Positions 56,011-64,000 of a stretch of 64,000 nucleotides of DNA are shown one piece after another. The stretch comes from Aplysia californica (taxonomy: Eukaryota > Mollusca > Gastropoda > Aplysiida > Aplysiidae), in assembly GCF_000002075.1 (NCBI RefSeq), contig NW_004797273.1:514310-578309 (forward strand), given 5' to 3'. Position 1 is the first letter of the stretch; each line of letters starts with the position of its first letter. Below the pieces are notes generated by a model. The model ran no database searches. It was not told the origin of the DNA and was given only the letters and a program-made list of their open reading frames with translations. The position numbers were made by a program, and so were the translations under genes.

Positions 56011-56295
56011 CCCACTCCCCCAATATACTTTCATATTGTTTTATCCAATGTGTATGTTGTGTGATTTGTGTGTGCTTAGAGACAGAGAGAATAGATCGTT
56101 GTGAGGCTATGGAGATTTTTGTTTATAATGTAACTACATGTACAAAATCATAGTAAAGTCTACTTCTAACAAACTCAACCGATAAAGCTATCCTCATATC
56201 ATTTTATCCAATGTGTATGTTGTGTGATTTGTGTGTGTGTAACATGCTAAGTACTAAATATATTTAGAGGCTATTCACACGTGCATATGCATGAT

Positions 56296-56351
56296 GTGTG
56301 TGTGTGTGTCCCTCTCTCTCTCTCCCCTCTCTCTCCCCTCTCTCTCTCTGT
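56296..56351. repeat. TG then CT microsatellite
   Basis: A short (TG)n is followed by (CT)n with CCC interruptions. Open frames here are artefacts. Confidence 0.85.
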
Positions 56352-56407
56352 GTTTATGTATTTTTGTGTGTTATTGTAAGTGTGGTGTTTGTAAATATAG
56401 TATTAAT

Positions 56408-56585
56408 GGGTGGTTGGTGGGTGCTCTGGTGTGGTCTGCTCCTTCTCTCCCATTCAACATCTATCATCCTTATCTTTCTCTTCCTTCTTTTTGTGTTTGT
56501 TACTCTCTTGTAACACTAACATCTCTAATCTTCGGCACTTATATATAAACTTATTTTGTTGCAAGTGCTAACTCTTTCGAAAACA
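56408..56585 (+). mobile_element. SINE-A copy, near full length
   Basis: GGGTGGTTGGTGGGTGCTCT, GGTCTGCTCCTTCTCTCCCA, TTGTTACTCTCTTGTAACAC, CTAATCTTCGGCACTTATAT and TTGCAAGTGC in the expected order. Confidence 0.75.
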
Positions 56586-56819
56586 AAAGATAGTTTAAGG
56601 TATGAACAGGGCACTCTGGCGGCAAGCGTACGTGTATGCGTGGCACCGAAGCTCGATCTACTTTCGCTTTCTTTACCACCCAGAAATGTGCTGGTAGCAG
56701 TCTGATTAACGCAACTTTTGTAACATACAGGTTGTGCATTACAAACGCTATGTCGCCAGGAAAATAAATCATTGTCCAGTGCTTTCACTTGTGAAATAAA
56801 AAGAAAGTTATACAAGCGT

Positions 56820-58165
56820 CTTGTCGGGCTCGACTCGTGACCGGTCAGTGAACCTGTACTTTCACGTCACATTGTTGTGAGTATCAGTGATCGCATGGGG
56901 TCACCAAAGTTCATTCAACGTGTGCGCTGCGCGAAGTATAGGGCTCCGGAATAGGGGGATTATTGATTTTTTAAAAAGGTACAGTCGGGGGGAGGGGTGG
57001 GGTTGAAGGCAACATCGGATGACAAAAACTGAACTTGGAAGCAAATTTTAGTATTTAGAATTTTGATTATTACTAGAGCTTCCTGCTACGGAAAAGCATG
57101 CATTGGTGCAAGCCCTGTACGGAATTGGGATCCGTCATATTCATACCTAGTAGGCCGCGTTTTTTAACCAAAAGGTCCGCGTTTCATTGGATGGGTGATA
57201 GTCAAGGATCCCCTTGTTTCTTTGTCCTTTGTTTTAAGAGAGGTATGACCTCATCAAGAGCATACTTTTTAAAATTCTCTCTCTCTCTCTCACTCGATCT
57301 CTCTCTCTCTCTTCCTTTCGCTCCCTCTGTTTTCTGAGTCTCGTTCTCTCTCTCTCTCTCGTGATTACATGTTTTGTAAACATCTATATTTTAGCTTTCT
57401 GTTCCAGATTCGCAGATTTTCAAAGTCACTTCAGTTTGCTCTCCCTTAGGGAAAGATGACAGGGGGTAGATTGGGGTCATTTTTGGATTTACATTCCGCT
57501 CACAATACACAAACAGCGAAGTGAAAAAGGAAAAAGGTCAAGGTCATGAATGAAGGGAGCGACGCAGTTACCGTGCACCTAGCTCAAGCGCCCCCCCGAA
57601 ACAAAACACGCACCCGGTTACCGTGTTCGTAGATAATGAGGCTACGCGCCCGGTTGCCGTGTATGTGACATTGAGACTACACGCCCGGTTGCTGTATACG
57701 TAGATATTGAGGCTACGTGCCCGGTTACCATGAATGTGACAATGAGACTACACGATGAAAAAGGAAAAAAGTCAACGTCATGAAGGGAGCGAAGCAGTTA
57801 CCATGCGTGCACCTAGCTCAAGTCTCCTTCTGCTCCCCCCCCTCACCCCCAGAAACTAAGTACACGGTTAGTGTTCGTAGATATTGAGGCTACGGGCACG
57901 GTTACCGTGTATGCGACATTGAGACTACACGGTGAAAAAGGAAAAATTAATGTCAACGTCAAGAAGGGAGCAAAGCAGTTACCATGTAGCTAGCTGAAGC
58001 CCCCCCCCCACGAAACTAAATACCCGCTTACCGTGTTCGTAGATAATGAGTGGCGCCCGGTTGCCGGTTACCGTGTACGTAGACCCTGAGGCTACCATAC
58101 GTGCCCAGTTACCGTGTACGTAGACACTGAGGCTACGTGCCCGGTTACCATGTACGTAGACACTC
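56820..58165 (-). mobile_element. Array-plus-body element, reverse copy with long array
   Basis: Read on the minus strand, an array of about a dozen 34-38-bp units (58165 to about 57570) precedes a body that matches the copies at 40455 and 41158. In plus orientation the body shows GACCGGTCAGTGAACCTGTA, GGGGTCACCAAAGTTCATTC, GGCTCCGGAATAGGG and AAAACTGAACTTGGAAG. The array unit is GGTTACCGTGTACGTAGACA, CTGAGGCTACGTGCCC with variants. A longer period including GAAAAAGGAAAAA, AAGGGAGCGAAGCAG and CACCTAGCTCAAG repeats about three times. CT microsatellites interrupt at 57276-57360. Confidence 0.75.
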
Positions 58166-58169
58166 CGTT

Positions 58170-58673
58170 TGGCTATTCTCACCCGGTGGGCGTTCACCGT
58201 AGCCTAGGCCAACCTGTGAAGCGTTCACCCTGAACCACAGAATTTTACACTGTGATAACAGAATTATAGAATTCTGTGCTGTGAACAAATGTTCTAGATC
58301 TATTACTACTGTTAGTGTTAGCCTAAAAGCGTGCAATTTTGTCTGTGGGCAGTGGAGAGAGAAAGAGAGAGAGAGAGGAGTAGCGCGAGAACTTGCGGGC
58401 AAAACAAAATGGTGACCCGCGTAGTTCGGCTCGATTCGAAAAGTGAAATAGCCATAGCATCTTTGAAGACGATCAAATTAGCTTATGTTTATGCTATAAC
58501 GTAATTTTTTCTTGGCTTATAAATCAATTTGATCATCCACACCGATAGACAGTATTCCAAAATGAGGAAAAACAGGTCTTGTTTCACACCAGGTGAGAAT
58601 AGCCTACGCTGGCAAGTCACCCGGGGTGAGAGGTAGATCGTATTTCTATTCTCACCCCGGGTGAGAATAGCCA
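58170..58673. mobile_element. TIR element T1, copy 2
   Basis: Starts TGGCTATTCTCACCCGGTGG and ends CACCCCGGGTGAGAATAGCC. It shares AACCACAGAATT, TTTTGTCTGTGGGCAGTGG, TAGTTCGGCTCGATTCGAAA and CACACCGATAGACAGTATTC with copy 1 at 32240. Extra TIR-like pieces (GGTGAGAATAG near 58592; CTATTCTCACC at 58647) lie near its right end. Confidence 0.75.
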
Positions 58674-58740
58674 CTTCCCTAAGTATACAGACCCGGTAGG
58701 GGAACTCTTTGGTGAAGTTTCAGCGCCCAGGCCCGGTAGT

Positions 58741-58770
58741 GTGTGTGTGTTTGTGTGTGAGAGTGAGAGT

Positions 58771-58834
<64 letters not shown>
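58741..58834. repeat. TG then GA microsatellite
   Basis: A short (TG)n followed by about 70 bp of (GA)n. Confidence 0.9.
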
Positions 58835-58934
58835 AGGGGGAAGTGCTAGAAAAATGTATGACATGCCCAAGGAGCACTCGAGCGAGCACAATGCTAGATC
58901 TACCCACCAACGCAAAAGAGCTCCAATTTACTCT

Positions 58935-58986
58935 GTGGCAATTGACAAAAAGTCAATTGCCACCGCGTCACTCGGTGGCAATTGAC
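58935..58986. repeat. Perfect 12-bp hairpin plus a third copy of the arm
   Basis: GTGGCAATTGAC (58935-58946) and GTCAATTGCCAC (58952-58963) are separated by five A. GGTGGCAATTGAC recurs at 58974-58986. Confidence 0.85.
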
Positions 58987-59239
58987 ACTACCATGCCATA
59001 TAGATCTAGACCTAGTGTCCGTTTATATAGCGAGGAACTCCGTAACGAGCGACCGCTGTGAAACAGAAAGGGTGATAGATCTAGATCTTGTAGTATAGTG
59101 ATACTGATGATAGGGCTAAGGCTAGGGGAGAGGTAAAATCGGTGATCTTGTAGTTCCGTTCGTTAAAGTTCACGATCCATTTGTTTACATCCAGAGAAGA
59201 AATCCAGAAGTCCTGAAGACCAAATACTATTTGAATTGG

Positions 59240-59640
59240 AAGACGCTAGCCGTACTTAATGACAGCTAGACTGGCAGTCTAGCCGTACTTATTCTTAATA
59301 TGATGGCTAGACTGACCATTTACCAAAAATAGGCCTACATTTTTAGTGTGCAGTACCTAAAGTATTTGTATTTGAGACGAAACCAGGTGCCTTAATGACA
59401 GTGTATGTATTTTAAACCTCCTGTTTTCTAATGTTAATAGGGCCTAAGATAAGTACGGCTAGACTAAGTAGTCTAGCCGTACTTAAGTACGGGTAGACAG
59501 CCAGGCTAGCCGTACTTAAGGACGGCTAGACTGTCAGGCTAGCCGTACTATTGATGGCTGAATTGCAAATGAAATTTTTAGTTTGCAATGCCTAGTATTT
59601 GTATTTTAGACAAAACCAAAAGGTGCCTTACTGACTTGCA
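59240..59640. repeat. Hairpin-rich duplicated segment with AGTACGGCTAGACT words
   Basis: AAGTACGGCTAGACT (59451-59465) and its exact complement (59470-59484) form a 15-bp stem with a 4-base loop. More inverted copies occur at 59247-59285 and 59485-59550. Two direct copies of a longer unit (about 59300-59420 and 59551-59650) share AGTATTTGTATTTxAGAC, AAACCA and GGTGCCTTA words. Confidence 0.8.
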
Positions 59641-59659
59641 TGTATTTGAACCTGAATAA

Positions 59660-61130
59660 TTACTAGATTTAGATCTAGATCTAATATCTAGATTCTAGAT
59701 CTAATGAGACCTGTGTACTTAACCCTCACCCTGCGGGAGCCGGGTTTATGTAGCCCGATAAGCCTATTTCGGCACCTCGTCTGCATTCTGGTCCCGAGTC
59801 AGTGTAGCTCCTGGCTCAGCGCACGCGCAGCGCGCATCCTCTTACGTGTCATTCGGGCCCCGAGTCGGATCCCCATTCACGCAGGTCAAGTCTGCTTGAG
59901 TTTGTGTGCGTTTGTGGCCTTCTTCTAGAACCACCTGCGTTGGTTCGTAATCGAGGCATACGTCTCATTCAAAACATGCCAAGTTGATAGCTCTAGACGT
60001 TCGTCCAATGAAATTATAGAAGAAATTGACCCACTTAGACATGAGGAGCTCGAAAGGATAGTCAGGAAACAAGACTTCCATTTTTCTATACAAAATATTT
60101 CAAATGAGCTTGATTTTGTATGAAATGATACTACCTGATAAAAAATGAACTTGTTTGATAGTTTTGAATACCCTTGTGCAGGTACAAAGAACAATTTGAG
60201 TGTAAAACATTCGGAAATTGACCTAAATTATCCCCTTTCGAACCTCAGGTCATTCATAACAACAAGAGCGCCCAGAAAGGTTATTCAAATGGGCGTAACT
60301 ACTCGTAATGTTTTATCAGCTTGTGAGAGGGGGTTATTCATGTGTTTGTAACAGAGCTTTTGCCAAAAGGTGGGGGTGTTTGCTTAAGGACTTTTTAAAT
60401 CAACCACTACTCATAGTAAAATATGTTTTCTTCTGAAAACTTTATGCATGCATATGGCAAGGAAATAAGTTGGTCAAGCTGCATGAGCAAGTAGATTGAT
60501 GTGTGCATCTTATATCTCTACATAGAAAGATAATTATCATAATAGTACTAAAAATAGGGCATTTTTTACTCATCCTGAGTTGCACACGTAATTGTATGTT
60601 AAATACAGAATATTGTTAATCTTAAACTATCAAACAGTAGTCCATTCAAACATTGAAAATAGTTTGTATACACCATCATAACAGCGTGTGTCCATTAAAA
60701 GGGTTTTATTTTTTTATATTAATGATGTTATTGCTGAGTAAAATTTATAAGTTCGTTCATAACTCGTGTCATAATTACATCATCAGACTTTCCAAGGTCT
60801 AGAAAACCCAAATCGTTAACATATCATCCCGGGGAATGACCGGTATTAAACATTGGTTTGACATTGATCCATCAGAAGGGTAATTTTCCGCTCCATCGCA
60901 TGGTTTTACTTAAATATATGACTTTGATTGAGATAATCCAGGTTTGTCAATATGATGTTATGAACAAACACTTTATGATATTTCTGCAAAATATCATGTG
61001 AGGGACTTCCCACTGTTTCACAACATCCTTTTACATGGTGGAATGAACATGGAAGAATATCGTGCTGATGACTCCTCAAAAGACAAGCGAAGAAGAGGCA
61101 AAAATATGCTTGTCATAATGGATTGTCATC
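59660..61130. other. No recognised gene; two coding-like open stretches
   Basis: The plus-strand stretch 59926-60122 reads without stops and is protein-like in composition (RSSNEIIEEIDPLRHEELER, then IVRKQDFHFSIQ). A second, 60145-60351, includes FITTRAPRKVIQMGVTTRNV. Neither matches a family I recognise, and no splice structure joins them convincingly. A TAGATC run lies at 59668-59702. Confidence 0.3.
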
Positions 61131-61468
61131 ATGTTATGAACGTGACAGTGTGTCATAATGATGAACGAAATCGTATTCCATGTAATTTACAGTTGTTTTG
61201 GGATGTATTTTTAATTTTAACCCAACTTGAGGATGTATTAGACCTTGCTTACATTCTGATATTTTGATTTTTATCATAAGTGTATGAGTCTGGATTTTAA
61301 TTAGTATTTTACTTTTGTAGTAATGGTTATGAACGAACTACATATTGTACTCTGAGGGCTTTCCATAGTTGATAAACATTAAAAACATGTACACAGATAC
61401 ATATTATGAGGAAACTTTCATTTAATATAAAACTTTAAAGTAAATGACAGGTCAAAATATTAATTTTT
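61131..61468 (+). repeat. ~170-bp satellite, left part
   Basis: Units are marked by GTCATAATGGTTATGAACGA-like words at about 61150 and 61325. The sequence between (TTGTTTTGGGATGTATTTTT, TTTGATTTTTATCATAAGTG) recurs at 63435-63540. The MULE-like element interrupts the array at 61469. Confidence 0.75.
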
Positions 61469-61757
61469 GGCTATTGTTAGGGGACCGTACGCCCCAATAG
61501 TGTTTGGCGCTAGGGGACCGTACGCCCCACCTGCGCTAAGGCTAAGTGTTAAGGGACCGTACGCAGATGTGCATGCATCTGGACTTTGCAAAAAAACTGG
61601 AGGAAAACGGCCAGTTTAACGAAGCTCCTGGCGTTAGGAGTTCTTACAAAGAATGTTTAAAATGTCTGAATACGATTGTGGGGTATCGTATACAGTGGCA
61701 ATGGGTGTGCCAAAATTTGAATTTTTCTCACGTTGTTGTTGTTAAGTGTCAATAAAA

Positions 61758-61824
61758 GACATCAAAGAGAAAGAGAGAGAAGGAGAGAGAGAGTGAGAGT
61801 GAGAGAGAGAGAGAGAGAGAGAGT
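61758..61824. repeat. GA microsatellite in the MULE-like element
   Basis: Irregular then regular (GA)n, directly inside the left arm. It mirrors the CT-rich end of the right-hand run at 62640-62664. Confidence 0.85.
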
Positions 61825-61829
61825 TTTCG

Positions 61830-61907
61830 GTCGCTACCCGGAATCTAACCAGAGACCTTTGAATGGAATGCCGACACCTTCAACTCTAGGCCACAAGAGC
61901 CCCTTTT
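61830..61907 (-). mobile_element. SINE-B-like tRNA head fragment
   Basis: On the minus strand GGGGCTCTTGTGGCCTAGAG, CATTCAAAGGTC and a weak B box, TGGTTAGATTCCGGG, resemble the SINE-B heads at 5545 and 50985. It lies in the spacer of the MULE-like element. Confidence 0.5.
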
Positions 61908-62114
61908 TTTTCGGAGTGATGTGATATCCATATGCATTTAGAGCAGAGAGTGGGCTCTCTCTCACAGTACAAATTAAATCCATAGTATAGCAACACTTTC
62001 TTTTCTTGTTATTGTTATTGTCACTGAATGTAAGTAATTGATCTTGCGTCTTGCGCGCAATCAAGACTAAGTGTGTGCCCACCGGCGTGTTCTGCATGAA
62101 GAAATGAGTAAATT

Positions 62115-62244
62115 TCCCTCTCTCTCTCTCCTGCCCTTTCTTACTTTCTTTCTCACTCCCTTTGTCTGTTTTTCACACACGCACACACACCCCTCTCTTT
62201 CTCTCTCTCTCTGTCACATACACACGCACACACACCCCCCCCCC

Positions 62245-62279
<35 letters not shown>

Positions 62280-62665
62280 TCACTTTGTCAAATTCTCTCT
62301 CTCTCCCTCTTTCTTACTTTCTTTCTGTTCTTCCACACACACACACACACCATCTCTCTCTCTCTCTCACACACACACACTTTGTCTCTCTCTCTCCCAT
62401 CTTTCTTACTTACCTGCTTTCTTTCTTTCTTTCTCTCTCCCTTTCTGTCTGTTTTTCACACACACACATACACACACACCCTCTCTCTCTGTCTCTCCCC
62501 CTCTCTTACACACTCACACACACACACGCGCTCACACACACACACACACTTTCTCTCTCCCTCTTTCTTACTTACTTTCTTTCTCTCTTCCTTTCTGTCT
62601 GTTTTTCACACACACACTCTCTCTCTTTCTCTATGTAGCTGTCTCTCTCTCTTTCTCTCTCTCTG
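62115..62665. repeat. 550-bp compound CT/CA repeat with minisatellite order
   Basis: Alternating blocks of (CT)n, TTTCTTACTTTCTTTC, CTGTCTGTTTTTCACACACA and (CA)n repeat about four times with a period of roughly 110-150 bp, so this is a higher-order tandem repeat. The 202- and 158-codon frames across it are artefacts. Confidence 0.9.
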
Positions 62666-62904
62666 ATGTTTTTGATTGACACTTAACAACAACGTGGGTG
62701 CAGACGAGTGAAAATTTCAAATTCTGGTTCGCCCACCGCCACTGGATACCCCACAATCGTATTCAGACATTTTAATTAAACACTCTGCTAGTATTCCTCC
62801 TAACGTTATGAGTTTCGTTAAACTGGCCGTTTTCCTCTAGTAGTATTTTTGCAAAGTCCAGATGCATGCACATCTGCGTACGGTCGCTTAACACCAAGCC
62901 TTAG

Positions 62905-63088
62905 CCTGTCCCCGCGGTTTTATGAACAAAACAAAATTCTGAAATTATGCAAACTGAACCCAAAAATGAGAAATTATGCGATTCTGTTAATTTCAACAAA
63001 GAATGAAAAAGAAAAATAATCAGAAAATTATGCAAAAAACGATCAAATTTTGCTAAATTATGCGGGGTGCATAAAACCACGGGGACAG
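62905..63088. mobile_element. MITE family M3 copy nested in the MULE-like right arm
   Basis: 184 bp, starts CCTGTCCCCGCGGTTTTATG and ends CCACGGGGACAG. CTTAG flanks both sides (62900-62904 and 63089-63093). Without it the right arm reads AAGCCTTAGCGCAGG, the complement of the left arm near 61530, so the left arm preserves the empty site. Confidence 0.88.
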
Positions 63089-63193
63089 CTTAGCGCAGGT
63101 AGGGCGTACGGTCCCATAGCGCCAAGCACTATTGGGGCGTACGGTCCCCTAGCGCCAAGCACTATTGGGGCGTACGGTCTCCTATCATCAGCC

Positions 63194-64000
63194 TTAATTT
63201 TTAGGTCAAAACTGAAGTTTGTCATAATAGTTATGAACGAACAATTAAAGGTATTCTAAGGGTTTTTCAGTGATTAAACTTTGAATTCTTCCAACATATA
63301 ACCTTATTTTGAGGAGAGTCTCATAAATTAAAACAATTTTATGTGAATGACAGAACAATAAGTTAATTTTTTGGGCCCAAAGTAAAATTTGTCATAATAG
63401 TTATGAACGAAACCTTATTCCATGTAATTTAGTTGTTTTGGGATGCATTTTTAATTTTAACCCAACTAAAGGACAGAATAAACCTTGCATACATTCTGAT
63501 ATTTTGATTTTTATCATTAGTGTATGGGTGTGGATTTTAATTAGTATTATACTTTTGTAGTAATGGTTATGAACGAACTATTTATAGTCCATTTTATATA
63601 TTTTGAGGGCTTTTCAGTGTTAACAAACTTTAAAAACATGTACAGAGATACATATTATGAGGAGAGTTTCATTTAATAAAAGTTTTAAAAAATGAATGAC
63701 AGATCAAAATGAGTAAATTTTTAGGTCAAAATTGAAGTTTGTCATAATTGTTATGAACAAACCATTTTAAAGATATTCTATGGGTTTTTCAGGAAATAAA
63801 CTTTGAATTCTCCCTACATAGAGGAATCTATCATATTTTAAGGAAAGCCTCATAAATGAAAACCGTTTTATGTGAAAGACAGAACAATATAAGTAAATTT
63901 TAGGGGCCAAAAGTAAAATTTGTCATAAATAATAGGTTTATATGAACAAAACAGTGTGTCATAATGGTTATGAACGAACTTTAAATTTATGCATAATATG
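63194..64000 (+). repeat. ~170-bp satellite, right part, running off the window
   Basis: The TTATGAACGAAC-type word recurs at about 63226, 63400, 63562, 63741 and 63966, mostly 166-179 bp apart. Two unit types seem to alternate: one with GGTATTCTAAGGGTTTTTCA and GACAGAACAATA, the other with GGGATGCATTTTTAATTTTA and CATATTATGAGGAGAGTTTC. This would make a dimer of about 340 bp. Confidence 0.75.

Larger units (their letters stand above)
61469..63193. mobile_element. MULE-like long-TIR element with 9-bp target duplication
   Basis: 1725 bp. Left end GGCTATTGTTAGGGGACCGT; the right end inverted is GGCTGATGATAGGAGACCGT. TTAATTTTT flanks both sides (61460-61468 and 63194-63202), within the 8-10 bp range of Mutator-like elements. 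Each arm begins with 33-bp units (GGGGACCGTACGCCCCAATA then GTGCTTGGCGCTA). Arms of about 290 bp (left) and 340 bp excluding an insertion (right) are inverted copies up to GTTGTTAAGTGTCAAT. The centre is GA/CT and CA repeats and a SINE head. No transposase is visible, so it is non-autonomous. Confidence 0.85.

Noticed and set aside
58617-59061. Frames of 78-106 codons
   Set aside because: They cross the GA microsatellite at 58741-58834; repetitive Ser-Leu or Arg-Glu translation.
62071-62679. Open frames of 202 and 158 codons
   Set aside because: They translate the CT/CA compound repeat into Ser-Leu and Thr-His runs in several phases; no gene.
61469-63193. Interpretation as a tandem-repeat array or LTR pair
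   Set aside because: The two related ends are inverted, not direct, and the flanking duplication is 9 bp; this fits a long-TIR DNA transposon.

Overview
This window reads as intron-rich, AT-rich nuclear DNA from an invertebrate animal, most likely a gastropod mollusc. The lineage is an inference from the gene structures, the mix of repeats and the many TAGATC-type runs; no sequence here fixes the species. No prokaryotic features, CRISPR array or rRNA were seen, and no LTR or virus-like element was recognised.

Three host genes can be read exon by exon with consistent phase. (1) CCDC170, a long coiled-coil protein, minus strand, 12 coding exons between 15151 and 29564, 823 residues. (2) A COX7A2L/SCAF1-type cytochrome c oxidase subunit 7A protein, plus strand, 3 coding exons between 29879 and 36581, 132 residues. 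It is head to head with CCDC170; the start codons are about 315 bp apart, so they probably share a bidirectional promoter. (3) The TATA-box-binding protein TBP, minus strand, 7 coding exons between 48324 and 55696, 245 residues, with a complete conserved core and a short N-terminus lacking polyglutamine.

The rest is mostly transposon-derived. The left 15 kb holds a decayed RTE-clade LINE (3.7-5.5 kb) and several copies of a roughly 180-bp SINE-like family that shares a 3' tail with a tRNA-headed SINE. The CCDC170 introns are packed with short inverted-repeat elements: a Tigger-like MITE with TA target duplication, and three further MITE families, some ending within a few tens of bases of splice sites. 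The COX7A2L introns hold telomere-like repeats, two tandem duplications and a TIR element that recurs at 58 kb. Between the COX7A2L-like gene and TBP lie a 740-bp palindrome of opposed tandem arrays (39 kb), two head-to-tail copies of an array-plus-body element (40.4-41.6 kb), piggyBac remnants (44.9-46.5 kb) and a foldback element (46.5-47.3 kb).

The right 8 kb is repeat-built: a higher-order 36-bp array (57.5-58.2 kb) belonging to the same array-plus-body family, hairpin arrays, long GA/CT/CA runs, and a ~170-bp satellite. A 1725-bp MULE-like long-TIR element with a 9-bp target duplication has inserted into that satellite, and one of its arms carries a younger nested MITE whose empty site survives in the other arm. 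The three host genes are functionally unrelated; only the CCDC170/COX7A2L-like pair shows an arrangement suggesting shared regulation.
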